Assembly (NCBI RefSeq): GCF_900111775.1
Contig: NZ_FOJJ01000038.1
Span: forward strand, 124,001-188,000
Direction: 5' to 3'
From: Desulfuromonas acetexigens
GTDB lineage: Bacteria > Desulfobacterota > Desulfuromonadia > Desulfuromonadales > Trichloromonadaceae
DNA: 64,000 nt
The position numbers and the translations under genes were made by a program. Under the pieces are notes generated by a model. It was not told the DNA's origin, did not search any database, and saw only the letters and a program-made list of their open reading frames with translations. Positions 24,694 to 32,702 of the stretch are shown here, piece after piece (the first letter of the stretch is position 1; each line of letters starts with the position of its first letter).

Positions 24694-26000
24694 CAAGAAA
24701 TCAGCGTTTTGATCCCCTCGATCAGGCGCGGCTCCTGGGCGTCCTCGCCCATGACGTCGAGCCGGAGCAGCTCGGGATGGGCTTCGAGCAGACCGGAAGA
24801 GCGCAGGTAGCGCTGCACCTCGGTCGAGCCGCTGGTGCTCTGGGTGCTGTAGTGCTCGGCGACGGTGATGCCGATGCGGCTGACGTAGCCGAGCATCTTC
24901 TTCAACTCTTCGAGCGCCTCGGCGCCGGTGGAATCCCAGTCGTCGCCGTCGGTGCCGTGGAAGACGTAGATGTTGTAATCCTTGGCCAGACTTTCTTTAT
25001 CGACGATTTCGTTGACCATGCGGTAGGCCGAGGCCACCTTCGTCCCCCCCGCCACCTTCGAGTTGTAGTAGCTGTAGAAGTCCGGCACCTCGCGGGCATC
25101 GACGTCATGCAGAATAAAGCGCGTCTCCACCTGCTTTTCGTACTGGTAGAGCAGCCAGCTGTAGATGAGCACATGCTGGGTCACGACAATGTCGGTGGAC
25201 TTGCCGGCCATGGAACCGGAATAGTCGCGGAGGAAGAAGACCAGGGCCTGGGATTCGTAATCCTTCTCCCGGGACAGGACCCGATAGATTTTGTCGTTGG
25301 GGGCGATCAGCAGGCCGGTGGTGTCGATGTTCTCTACGTCGGGGATATTGCCCAAGGCGAGGTTGGTCTTGAGCACGCTGCGCAAGGTCGCCTTCTTGTC
25401 GAGGATCTGGCCGAAGCCGCGATTGCGGTCGGTGAGATCGTAGACGTAGCGGGAGAGCGCGCGCTTTTTCCCCTTGTCGCGCAGGTTGGGAAGGGCGAAC
25501 TGCTCGGAAAGGATGCGCCCGAGATCGTAGGCGCTCGACTCGATCTCGTGGCCGCCGCCTCCGCCCTGCCCAGCTCCGCCCTCCCCCTCGCCCGGCGCGG
25601 GCCGTACCGGCGCCTCGCCGATGACCTCGCCTTCCTCGCCCTCGCCGGAACCGCCGTCCGGCGCCCCCTCTTCCGGCGGCTGGAAGGTCGGATCGTGCAT
25701 CAGCTTCTCTTCGACGGTGGTCGGCACCACCACGACCTTGTCGTCCCCGCCCCGGCCGGGTCGGATCATGCGCCCAACGCGGATCTTGCGGGGAAAGCCG
25801 TCCTCCTCCCGGCGCTTGTCACGCTCCAGCAACTGGTCGAGGGAACGGGCGCGCAGGGCATGGGAGGCCATGCCGGCGGCCGCGCCCGGCAGGGCGCAAA
25901 TCACGGCCTCGGCCAGCCACTTCCGCCAGCGTCGCCCTTCCTCCGGAGCGACCGCGAGGGGCGGCGCCAGGGGATTTTTCTTTCCGAAATCGCCGCTCAT
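24693..26000 (-). CDS. DUF444/YeaH/YhbH family protein with VWA-like domain
   Basis: A 435-residue partner of PrkA-type kinases. The N-terminal third is charged and glycine-rich (GEGEGGAGQGGGGGHE). The C-terminal part forms a von Willebrand A-like domain with the metal-site motif RDYSGSM (D259, S261, S263), followed by HDVDAREV and GTDGDDWDS. YeaH and YeaG act together in stationary-phase and nitrogen-starvation responses in enterobacteria, and YhbH is linked to sporulation in Bacillus. It lies five bases downstream of prkA and upstream of spoVR. The exact role is unknown. Confidence 0.95.
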   Translation of the reverse strand: MSGDFGKKNPLAPPLAVAPEEGRRWRKWLAEAVICALPGAAAGMASHALRARSLDQLLERDKRREEDGFPRKIRVGRMIRPGRGGDDKVVVVPTTVEEKLMHDPTFQPPEEGAPDGGSGEGEEGEVIGEAPVRPAPGEGEGGAGQGGGGGHEIESSAYDLGRILSEQFALPNLRDKGKKRALSRYVYDLTDRNRGFGQILDKKATLRSVLKTNLALGNIPDVENIDTTGLLIAPNDKIYRVLSREKDYESQALVFFLRDYSGSMAGKSTDIVVTQHVLIYSWLLYQYEKQVETRFILHDVDAREVPDFYSYYNSKVAGGTKVASAYRMVNEIVDKESLAKDYNIYVFHGTDGDDWDSTGAEALEELKKMLGYVSRIGITVAEHYSTQSTSGSTEVQRYLRSSGLLEAHPELLRLDVMGEDAQEPRLIEGIKTLIS

Positions 26001-26005
26001 GCGCC

Positions 26006-28075
26006 CTACCCCTCATCCTCCTGGGTACAGAAATACTCGATCGTCTTCTGGGCGCAGGTGCGGCAGTAGCCGAGTTTGCCCAGCATGGTGTCGATCATGC
26101 GGTCGTAGAGCTTCTGGTTTTCCTCGTTGGTGCGGTTGGCCAGCGCCCCGATCAGGCTGCCGGCGCCGGCGATATCCGACTTGAGGCGCACGTCGGTGAC
26201 CGCCTTGACCAGTTCGAGGTTATCCATGAAATCGTAATTGGGATCGACGGAGATCTTCTGCCCGTAGATCTTGCGTACCGAGGTGCGAAAGGCGTCGCGC
26301 TGCTCCTCGGTTTTCAGACCGAGGCGGTCCTCGACGTTGTGCACGTAACGTTCATCGATCTTCAGCGCCCGCAGCTCGCCGGTCTGGGGATCCTTGTACT
26401 TCCACATTTTGTCCGGCCCGAGGTTCTCGGCGTCGATGCCGATGATGGTGTTGACGTAGTTCATCACGTCCTTGCGGATGGCGTAGGGCTCGTCCATGTA
26501 GGCGTTGAACATTTCGGTCATCACCCGTTCCCGGTAGAGGCCCCGGGCGACCTTGAGATCCTCCAGATACTTGGCCCGGTCGTGGGCGTCGGCGACGTAG
26601 TCGAGAATCACCCGCTCGATGGCGCCAAAGACGTCGTAGGCAACCATGCAACGCCCCTCGTTGGTCTCGGAACTCTCTACCAGCAGCTGGATCGCCCGCC
26701 CGAGGTTGCGCTGGCCGAGGCCGCGCTGGCCGAAACGCTTGGTGATGTCGGGGTCCTGATTGAGCTTGTCGATCACCTCGGCCAGAGCCTTGAGGCTCTT
26801 CTCGCCGGCCACCTCGCCGGCCGCCAGCTTCATCGTTTCCACCGGCGTCAGTTTTTCCGAGTGGGGCAGCCGCGAGAGGATTACGCCGATAGAGGCGGCG
26901 TAGTTGAGATTCGGATCCTGATGGAGGTCCTCGCGGGTCAGGGTGGTCTTGGTGTCGCTGCCGATGGCGTAGGCGGTCAGGTGCTTCTGCATGCGGTAAT
27001 TGGTGTTGTGGGAAACGTAGCAGATGCGGCAGCGGTCGACGATGGGCGCCTCTTCCTTCTCGGCGAGAAAGCGGTTGAATTCGGCGTTGTTGCTGGTGGC
27101 GATGATGAGGGAATCGATGGGCCAGCGGTAGCCATCGATCTCGATCACCCGGTTCTGGATGACGCCGAGGTAGACCTGCACCAGGTCCTTCTTGTTCTTA
27201 TAGATTTCGTCGGAGAAGTGGATGCCGCCCCCCGCCACCCGCGCCAGGGCGCCGCGCCGCAAGTCGAAACGGTAGGGGTTGTTGGTGTCGCTGATATGGA
27301 GCAGGCGCTGGATCGACTCCTCGCCGAGCAGGTCGACGGCGCTGGAGGTGATCTTGTCCTTGGCGGCGTACTTGCCGGTGACGGTGCCGAGGCTTTCGGT
27401 CAGCGGGACCGGCACCACCTTGATGAAGCCGAGCATGGCGTCGAGATCGCCACCGGCATGGGTACGCAGATCGTTCCAGATATAGGCGCTGCACGCCCCC
27501 AGGGGGCGATAGTTGAGATAAAGATCGTCGAGGGCTTTATCGGAAAAACCCTGGCGGGCAAGAAATTCGCGGGTTTCGGCCGGGCTGTCGAAGAGATTCA
27601 TGGCCAGGATCAGGGGATCTTCGTAGGTCTGCGATTCGATCACGCCGATCCGCCCGTAGCTCCCCAACTTATCGAGGCCGACGAACTGGAAGGTATATTT
27701 GCGGTTTTCCTCCCGGGCGATGAACTCGCGGTACTTGCCACAGAGAAACTCGACGAAGTAAGTCTTGCCATTGCCCGGTTCGCCGACCAGGACAAAGGCC
27801 ATCTCTTTCGACGAACCGCCCTCGGCGGCATCTTTGACGAAGGAGACGAAACTGTTGATCTCGTCGTACATGCCGATGACGTGCTTGCGCCCCTCGCGGA
27901 AGATCTGGAAGTCGTAGGTGGTCTTGCCGTTGACCACGACCTTTTCGATGGGCTTTTCAAGAATCATGCGGGCCACGCCCTGAAAGGCGTTCTCGAAACG
28001 GCGCGTTCCGTCCTTGACCGCTTGCAGGTGATGCAGCAGCGAACCCGGCTCCCCTTTGTTTTTTCGGTTGGTCAT
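26006..28075 (-). CDS. prkA: PrkA/YeaG AAA+ serine protein kinase
   Basis: A 689-residue protein of the PrkA family, cytoplasmic AAA+ proteins reported to have serine kinase activity. Walker A is GEPGNGKT at residues 98-105. The long conserved block GGIHFSDEIYKNKKDLVQVYLG leads to SLIIATSNNAEFNRF, and a cysteine pair occurs in DRCRIC. The C-terminal third is the PrkA-specific domain, ending with YCRTCAQKTIEYFC, a possible metal knuckle. It is the first gene of the minus-strand group prkA-DUF444-spoVR-prkA2. Upstream lies an inverted repeat TTGGC-N11-GCCAA (28099-28119) that may control the group. Confidence 0.95.
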   Translation of the reverse strand: MTNRKNKGEPGSLLHHLQAVKDGTRRFENAFQGVARMILEKPIEKVVVNGKTTYDFQIFREGRKHVIGMYDEINSFVSFVKDAAEGGSSKEMAFVLVGEPGNGKTYFVEFLCGKYREFIAREENRKYTFQFVGLDKLGSYGRIGVIESQTYEDPLILAMNLFDSPAETREFLARQGFSDKALDDLYLNYRPLGACSAYIWNDLRTHAGGDLDAMLGFIKVVPVPLTESLGTVTGKYAAKDKITSSAVDLLGEESIQRLLHISDTNNPYRFDLRRGALARVAGGGIHFSDEIYKNKKDLVQVYLGVIQNRVIEIDGYRWPIDSLIIATSNNAEFNRFLAEKEEAPIVDRCRICYVSHNTNYRMQKHLTAYAIGSDTKTTLTREDLHQDPNLNYAASIGVILSRLPHSEKLTPVETMKLAAGEVAGEKSLKALAEVIDKLNQDPDITKRFGQRGLGQRNLGRAIQLLVESSETNEGRCMVAYDVFGAIERVILDYVADAHDRAKYLEDLKVARGLYRERVMTEMFNAYMDEPYAIRKDVMNYVNTIIGIDAENLGPDKMWKYKDPQTGELRALKIDERYVHNVEDRLGLKTEEQRDAFRTSVRKIYGQKISVDPNYDFMDNLELVKAVTDVRLKSDIAGAGSLIGALANRTNEENQKLYDRMIDTMLGKLGYCRTCAQKTIEYFCTQEDEG

Positions 28076-28098
28076 TTCGCCTATCCCCCGTTGTTCAG

Positions 28099-28119
28099 TT
28101 GGCTATTATCAAAGGCCAA
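28099..28119. promoter_or_regulatory. Inverted repeat upstream of prkA
   Basis: TTGGC and GCCAA arms flank an 11-bp AT-rich spacer, 24 bp before the prkA start codon on the minus strand. The form fits a dimeric regulator site, but the arms are short, so chance occurrence is possible. Confidence 0.35.
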
Positions 28120-28225
28120 TCTCATTAGCTTCTGCATACGACTAAACTGGCCTTAATTATGTTACTAGAGGAAATCGGTTTGGAAAGTGGGAAAGACTTT
28201 TTTTCCGTAACAGCACGCATAAACG

Positions 28226-28254
28226 CGAAGAGGAGCCGCCAGGGCTCCTCTTCG
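28226..28254 (-). terminator. Hairpin after the NFU-type scaffold gene
   Basis: CGAAGAGGAGCC pairs with GGCTCCTCTTCG over 12 bp with a loop of about five nt. It lies 31 bp beyond the stop on the minus strand and is followed by TTTATG, a weak T-tract. Confidence 0.6.
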
Positions 28255-28284
28255 TGGGACATCGTCAATTTTTCGGGCAGGAAA

Positions 28285-28506
28285 TCAGGCCTGAACCACT
28301 TCCTTGACCCCGGGCACCTTCTCTTTCAGGGTGCGCTCGATCCCCATTTTCAGGGTCATGGTCGACATCGGACAGGACCCGCAGGCACCTTGCAGACGCA
28401 CTTTGACGATGCCGTCTTCGGTCACGTCGATCAGTTCCACATCGCCACCGTCGGCCTGCAGAGCGGGACGTACCAGGTTCAAAGCCTCTTGCACTTTCTG
28501 TTTCAT
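28285..28506 (-). CDS. NifU C-terminal-like (NFU) iron-sulfur scaffold protein
   Basis: A 73-residue protein made only of the NFU domain, which carries or delivers 4Fe-4S clusters. The Fe-S ligands C42 and C45 are in [18 protein letters not shown], and the start [21 protein letters not shown] is typical. Stand-alone NFU proteins of this size occur widely in Desulfuromonadales. It is a single gene with a good AGGAG ribosome site and a downstream hairpin. A short CCCC-TGAC-GGGG hairpin with a T-rich tail upstream (about 28537-28553) may end the methyltransferase transcript. Confidence 0.95.
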   Translation of the reverse strand: MKQKVQEALNLVRPALQADGGDVELIDVTEDGIVKVRLQGACGSCPMSTMTLKMGIERTLKEKVPGVKEVVQA

Positions 28507-28635
28507 CGAAATTCTCCTCTGGTCTTAAATCACTGAAAAAAATCCCCTGACGGGGCGCTTGAAAACAACACTTCCGTAAATTCTTTCTCGATATCCGGAC
28601 TGATCAAAGATGGGCGTTTTTCATCGGCCCGCCCC

Positions 28636-29805
28636 CTAGAACATCGGCGGCAACGGCAACTCTGCCAGACTCCGCGCGCAGAGCAGCTTCGGCTCGCCGA
28701 CTTCCTTGCCCTGCACCAGCACCTTGAAGGTATCGCCCATGCCGCCGTCGGGCATGATCAGATTCTTCAGGGTCAGGCGCAAGACCCGCGCCTCTTTTTC
28801 ATCGGCGGCGTGGGCCTCCATCTCGACCAGCACGTCGACAAAGCCGAGGCCGATGAGAAAGCGGCACTGCTCGCCGAAAAAGAACGGCGTCAGCCCCTGC
28901 TCTTTCCCCACCCGCTCCAAGGTGGTGAAATCGATATGGGCGGTGATGTCCTGATTGCCGACCCCCTGGTAGGGATTTTCGTTGGAGGTATGGCGGTGGT
29001 AGCACATCAGGGTGCCGCCCTGGCGCCAGGGGGCGTAGCGATCCGCCGCCGGATAGCCGTAATCGATGGTGATGACGAAGCCGCGCTTGAGGACGGCGCC
29101 GACCCGGGCCATCCAGCGCGGCGCCTCGAGATTGACTTCGGTGCGCTGCCCGTCGATCAGAGTCACCCCCAGCCCGGCAAGATGCGCCTCGATTTCGGGC
29201 GTGGACGGGGCGCGCAGCTCCTCGACGAAAGCGCCCTCCCGGTCGACAACATAGATCTCTTGCAGGCGACCGTCCCGCTGCTCCACCAGATGCACGGGGA
29301 AGGCATCGACCAGCTCGTTGGTGAGAAAGCAGCCTTCCATCCCCGCCAGCTCATCCAGCGTGCACCAGCGCAGATGCGCCTCGTGCTTGGCGAGCAGGGT
29401 CTTCTGCCGCTGCTGATGATCGGGACTGATCTCCACCAGGGCGTACTGCAGGGCCTGATAAAACTCCGGATGCTCGGCGGCGGCCGCGTCGAGAATGTCG
29501 AGACACAGATGCCCCTCCCCCGCCCCCTGTTCGGCGATGGTGAAAGGCCCTTTGCCGAGCAGGTGCCACATCTCCTCCAGCTGCCGGCAAATCAGCCGAC
29601 CGAAGGCCGAATGGACGCTGGTCGAGGTAAAGAAATCCCCCCCCTTGCCGATGCGGTCGCGGGGGGCCATGTAATAGCCGTATTCGGGATGATAGAGACA
29701 GTGGCCCATGAATTCGGCGAAGGTGATCCCGCCGCCGGCGTCGATCCGCTCACGGATAAAGGCTTCCAGCTCCGGCCGACCGGCCACGGACATTGGTTCG
29801 TTCAT
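28636..29805 (-). CDS. MidA/NDUFAF7-like SAM-dependent methyltransferase (DUF185)
   Basis: A 389-residue class I methyltransferase of the DUF185 family, whose mitochondrial member MidA/NDUFAF7 methylates a complex I subunit. The opening ITFAEFMGHCLYHPEYGYY is diagnostic, as are FFTSTSVHSAFGRLI, the SAM-binding glycine motif AEQGAGEGHLCLDIL and the ITIDYGYPA block. The bacterial substrate is not established. It starts about 30 nt downstream of a promoter module nearly identical to the one before the cytochrome gene. Confidence 0.93.
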   Translation of the reverse strand: MNEPMSVAGRPELEAFIRERIDAGGGITFAEFMGHCLYHPEYGYYMAPRDRIGKGGDFFTSTSVHSAFGRLICRQLEEMWHLLGKGPFTIAEQGAGEGHLCLDILDAAAAEHPEFYQALQYALVEISPDHQQRQKTLLAKHEAHLRWCTLDELAGMEGCFLTNELVDAFPVHLVEQRDGRLQEIYVVDREGAFVEELRAPSTPEIEAHLAGLGVTLIDGQRTEVNLEAPRWMARVGAVLKRGFVITIDYGYPAADRYAPWRQGGTLMCYHRHTSNENPYQGVGNQDITAHIDFTTLERVGKEQGLTPFFFGEQCRFLIGLGFVDVLVEMEAHAADEKEARVLRLTLKNLIMPDGGMGDTFKVLVQGKEVGEPKLLCARSLAELPLPPMF

Positions 29806-29841
29806 TGCTAAACACCCTTGGTAAACGTAATTAAAGCCGGG

Positions 29842-29870
29842 ATTTTACATGAGGGGGGAAGGGATGACAA
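29842..29870 (-). promoter_or_regulatory. Promoter module, copy 1 (methyltransferase)
   Basis: On the minus strand TTGTCA (29865-29870) and TAAAAT (29842-29847) are separated by exactly 17 bp including a C-rich run. The start codon at 29805 follows about 30 nt after the expected initiation point. The whole block is shared with copy 2 at 30497-30525. Confidence 0.75.
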
Positions 29871-30028
29871 GAACGGAGTTGTGAAGAATTTCCGGATAAC
29901 GATGGGAATGATCGGGGCGGTAGCGCCTCCGGGCGAAAGACGCGCCCTGCCATCCGTCGTAAGATAGGGGATACGCGTTACGTTATTGCGAAGAAAATAC
30001 GCTTTGCAAACGACAACCTCCACCTCTT

Positions 30029-30460
30029 TCACGGTTTCAAACTGATAATATATCGGCTCAAGGCCTCAAGCTGTCGATCGTCAAACACATGCCCGTAAGA
30101 GGGCATGCCACCCGGTCGACCCTTACGGATACTCTCGATGATCTCTTCCCGGGAATTGCCATAGGTCAATTCCGAACGCTGGAGCGATGGGCCCCTTCGG
30201 CTTCCGCGACCGTTTCCGCCCGATCCATGGCAGGAGGTGCAAAGGTCGGAAAACAGAACCGCCCCCTCTCTGAAAAGCTCAAGATCGGTTGAGCCGGCGG
30301 GCGCAGCAGTGGCCGGCGGTGGGGGTTGTTGAGTTACATTCCGGCGGGAATCTTGATCGCAGCCGAGCAAAAGGCCCAAAAGGAGGGCTGGAGAGATGAT
30401 CGTCAGGAGAGTGCGACCGTTGAATAGCATCAAAAAAACCCTCAGGAAAAGTCGGAACAT
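30029..30460 (-). CDS. Mono-haem cytochrome c lipoprotein
   Basis: A 143-residue exported haem protein. A hydrophobic signal segment ends in GLLLGC, giving a lipobox with C34 as the likely lipidated residue. A Pro/Ala-rich linker follows, then a class I cytochrome c domain with the haem motif CTSCH near residue 74 and the probable axial methionine in GGMPSYG. The end DRQLEALSRYIISLK is the last helix of the fold. It is likely anchored facing the periplasm. The start at 30460 is preferred because the distance to its promoter equals that of the duplicated module in front of the methyltransferase gene. Confidence 0.9.
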   Translation of the reverse strand: MFRLFLRVFLMLFNGRTLLTIISPALLLGLLLGCDQDSRRNVTQQPPPPATAAPAGSTDLELFREGAVLFSDLCTSCHGSGGNGRGSRRGPSLQRSELTYGNSREEIIESIRKGRPGGMPSYGHVFDDRQLEALSRYIISLKP

Positions 30461-30496
30461 TTTTCAACCTCTTGCGCAAACGTAATGTGAGTTTGA

Positions 30497-30525
30497 ATTT
30501 TACATGAGGGGGGAAGGAATAACAA
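30497..30525 (-). promoter_or_regulatory. Promoter module, copy 2 (cytochrome c)
   Basis: On the minus strand TTGTTA (30520-30525) and TAAAAT (30497-30502) are separated by 17 bp. The spacer CCTTCCCCCCTCATG is the same as in copy 1, and similarity extends over about 65 bp including ACGTTTRC in the leader. Confidence 0.75.
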
Positions 30526-30573
30526 GAACGGTGTTGCGAAAGGAGTTGCCAAGCAAGTGGCCGGAAATTCCCC

Positions 30574-30600
30574 TTGACGAAAAAACCGTTCGACTATAAA
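30574..30600 (+). promoter_or_regulatory. Possible promoter of queF
   Basis: TTGACG at 30574-30579 and TATAAA at 30595-30600 are separated by 15 bp, slightly short. The queF start codon is at 30685. Confidence 0.45.
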
Positions 30601-30684
30601 CACAAGGCATCTTCGCCTCGCCATCCCGCCGACCAACTTCCGACAACACCTCTTGGCCTGGCCGCCGCGCCACAAGGACACATC

Positions 30685-31509
30685 ATGACGCCACTGGATC
30701 AGCTGCCGCTCGGACAACCGACCCAATATACCGATCGCTATGACAACCGCCTGCTCTGCCCGGTACCGCGCAGTCTCAAGCGGCAGGAACTTGGCCTTGG
30801 CGAACCCCTGCCCTTTGTCGGTGAGGATCAGTGGAACGGCTACGAACTCTCGTGGCTCAATCCCAAAGGCAAGCCGGTCGTGGCGCTGCTGCAGCTGCGC
30901 ATCCCCTGTCACAGCCCCAACCTGATCGAATCCAAATCCCTCAAGCTCTATCTCAACAGCTACAACCAGACGCCTTTCGCTACGGAGGTGGCCGTGGCCG
31001 AACAACTGCGCGCCGACCTGAGCGCCGTCGCCGGAGCCGAGGTCGCGGTGGCCCTGAGCCGCCCGGACGACCTGGAACTCTGGCAGATCGTCCCTTTACC
31101 GGGACAGAGCCTCGACGATCTCGACATTACGGTCGACCGTTATCAGGTGGACAGCGATCTGCTGTATTGCCTGCCCGATGCCCCCGAAGTCGAGGAACGC
31201 CTTTACAGCCATCTGCTCAAAAGCAACTGCCTGATCACCTCACAACCGGATTGGGCCAGCCTCTGGCTGCACTACCGCGGCCCGGCCATCGATCACGCCG
31301 CCCTGCTGCGCTACCTGATCTCCTTCCGCCGACACAACGAATTTCATGAGCAGTGCGTCGAGCGCATCTTCTCCGATGTACTGCGCCGCTGCCGCCCCGT
31401 GCAACTGAGCGTCTACGCCCGCTACACCCGCCGCGGCGGACTCGACATCAACCCCTGGCGCAGCACCCACACCCCCCAAGCGCCCAACTGGCGACTGGCC
31501 CGGCAATAA
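30685..31509 (+). CDS. queF: NADPH-dependent 7-cyano-7-deazaguanine reductase (long-form QueF)
   Basis: A 274-residue tunnelling-fold enzyme that reduces preQ0 to preQ1 in queuosine synthesis. The ATG at 30685 matches the normal N terminus (the open frame continues to 30574 without homology). The N-terminal half carries the ESKSLKLYLNSYNQT block. The C-terminal half carries the catalytic cysteine C182 in SNCLITSQPDW and the FHEQCVERIF segment. The length and the cysteine in the second half identify the long, E. coli-type form. It is a single gene. queH, acting at the last step of the same pathway, lies at 43556. Confidence 0.96.
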   Translation: MTPLDQLPLGQPTQYTDRYDNRLLCPVPRSLKRQELGLGEPLPFVGEDQWNGYELSWLNPKGKPVVALLQLRIPCHSPNLIESKSLKLYLNSYNQTPFATEVAVAEQLRADLSAVAGAEVAVALSRPDDLELWQIVPLPGQSLDDLDITVDRYQVDSDLLYCLPDAPEVEERLYSHLLKSNCLITSQPDWASLWLHYRGPAIDHAALLRYLISFRRHNEFHEQCVERIFSDVLRRCRPVQLSVYARYTRRGGLDINPWRSTHTPQAPNWRLARQ

Positions 31510-31550
31510 GACCCACCCGCTCTCAACCCCGCGATCTCTAAAGCAGCGGC

Positions 31551-31590
31551 GGCCCCAACACCGGGGTCGCGGCCCCAACACCGGGGTCGG
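31551..31590. repeat. Two tandem 20-bp GC-rich palindromic units after queF
   Basis: GGCCCCAACACCGGGGTCGC at 31551-31570 is followed by a copy differing in the last base at 31571-31590. Each unit can form a GCCCC/GGGGT stem. GTCTTGC follows, as at 18701-18707. It may act as a REP-like end for the convergent queF and lipocalin transcripts. Confidence 0.75.
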
Positions 31591-31675
31591 GTCTTGCTTC
31601 GCCACAACTTCTCCCGGATCAATTCCAACCAGAACGCCGGTCGCGATTTCGCCGGATCATAGAGGCGGGCGAAAC

Positions 31676-32218
31676 CTATTGTACCGGGGATGAGTCCGCC
31701 GCCTGCTCGACAAAAATCAATCCGCTGGTATCGAAACCCGCCTGGCGGGCCTTTTCGATCAGCATATCCACAGTCTCTCGCTCCAGTGTCGGCTGCCGGG
31801 AGAGAATCCACAGATAGGAGGTATCGGGACCGCTGATCAGGGCGTAGCGGTAGTGTTCCTGATCGAGGTTGAAGATAATGTAGGAGGCGTAAAAGGGACC
31901 GAAAAAAGAAACCTTCAGAAAACCCTCCGTTGGATTGCGCACAAAACGCGCCTTGCCTTCCGCTTCCTTCCACTTCCCCTCGGCCTCGGAGTAGCCGCGA
32001 TTGATAACGCGAACCGAGCCATCCTCGCGCAGAGAATATTCCGCGCTCACCTTGCTCAAGCCCCGCTCGAAGGAGTGATCCAGCCGGGCGATTTCATACC
32101 AGCGCCCGAGATAGCGCTCCAGGTCAAAGGGCTCGACCGGCACGACCCCATCCGGCATACCGACACAGCCCGTCAGCATGGTAGCGATCAGGACAAACCA
32201 TTTTTTCAGACGGATCAT
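31676..32218 (-). CDS. Bacterial lipocalin (Blc-like lipoprotein)
   Basis: A 180-residue outer-membrane-type lipocalin. The ATG at 32218 is chosen because GGAGG lies just upstream; an in-frame ATG at 32242 is less supported. The signal peptide ends MLTGC with C18 as the lipidated cysteine. The first lipocalin motif is YLGRWYEIARLDHSFERG, followed by the GFLKVSFFGPFYASYIIF and YLWILSRQPTLERE blocks of Blc proteins. These bind lysophospholipids or fatty acids and help maintain the envelope. It is a single gene convergent with queF. Confidence 0.93.
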   Translation of the reverse strand: MIRLKKWFVLIATMLTGCVGMPDGVVPVEPFDLERYLGRWYEIARLDHSFERGLSKVSAEYSLREDGSVRVINRGYSEAEGKWKEAEGKARFVRNPTEGFLKVSFFGPFYASYIIFNLDQEHYRYALISGPDTSYLWILSRQPTLERETVDMLIEKARQAGFDTSGLIFVEQAADSSPVQ

Positions 32219-32375
32219 AAAAGCCTCCGGGTGCTGAAACACGCTTGCAATGAGTCATGTCAATTTTTCAACGGCATATTGGGGCTCCCGGCCCCTTCAA
32301 CTTGACAACTTGAAAGCCTGCCCTTTGCCCCCCCTAACGGCTTAAACTCCCCGCACAGAACTTCATCCGCAATCG

Positions 32376-32702
32376 TTATTGCGTACAGTCACATCCCGCA
32401 TCACAAATAGGCGCCTCGGCTTGGACCGCCAGCTTCAAACCCATGGAATGGAGCAGCATAAAGAGGCTTTTGATCTCCGGATTTCCTCTGCGGGAAAGCA
32501 TCCGGTACATACTTTCCCGGCTCAGGTTGGCTCTGGCGGCAACGGCGCCCATTCCGCCATTGGCCTCGGCGACATTACGCAAGGCCAGAAGAAAAACCTC
32601 CCGCTCACCTTCCTCAATGGCGGCATTCAGATAGGCGGCCGCCTCGCAAGGGTCCTTGAGCGCTTCGATCAGGTCTTTTTGATACTCAGTGGACTTGGCC
32701 AT
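32376..32702 (-). CDS. HigA-like antitoxin (addiction-module antidote)
   Basis: A 108-residue helix-turn-helix protein of the TIGR02684-like 'addiction module antidote' group. It starts MAKSTEYQKDLIEALKDPCEAAAYLNAAIEEG; the frame is open further upstream but lacks homology. The HTH is seen in GAVAARANLSRESMYRMLS. A cysteine-rich tail (CDAGCDCTQ) is unusual. The start overlaps the end of the toxin gene by 17 bp, so the order is toxin first, as in HigBA. The pair is expected to autoregulate from a promoter upstream of the toxin. Confidence 0.93.
   Translation of the reverse strand: MAKSTEYQKDLIEALKDPCEAAAYLNAAIEEGEREVFLLALRNVAEANGGMGAVAARANLSRESMYRMLSRRGNPEIKSLFMLLHSMGLKLAVQAEAPICDAGCDCTQ

Noticed and set aside
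29808-30032. 74-codon minus-strand frame starting with GTG over the cytochrome stop
   Set aside because: It covers the promoter of the methyltransferase gene, and its end resembles another non-coding frame at 30442-31005 only because the promoter module is duplicated.
30601-30684. Possible preQ1 riboswitch before queF
   Set aside because: No H-type pseudoknot pattern or conserved preQ1 aptamer bases were found in the leader.
30442-31005. 187-codon minus-strand frame opposite queF
   Set aside because: It lies opposite a clear queF gene and runs through the duplicated promoter; no protein features.
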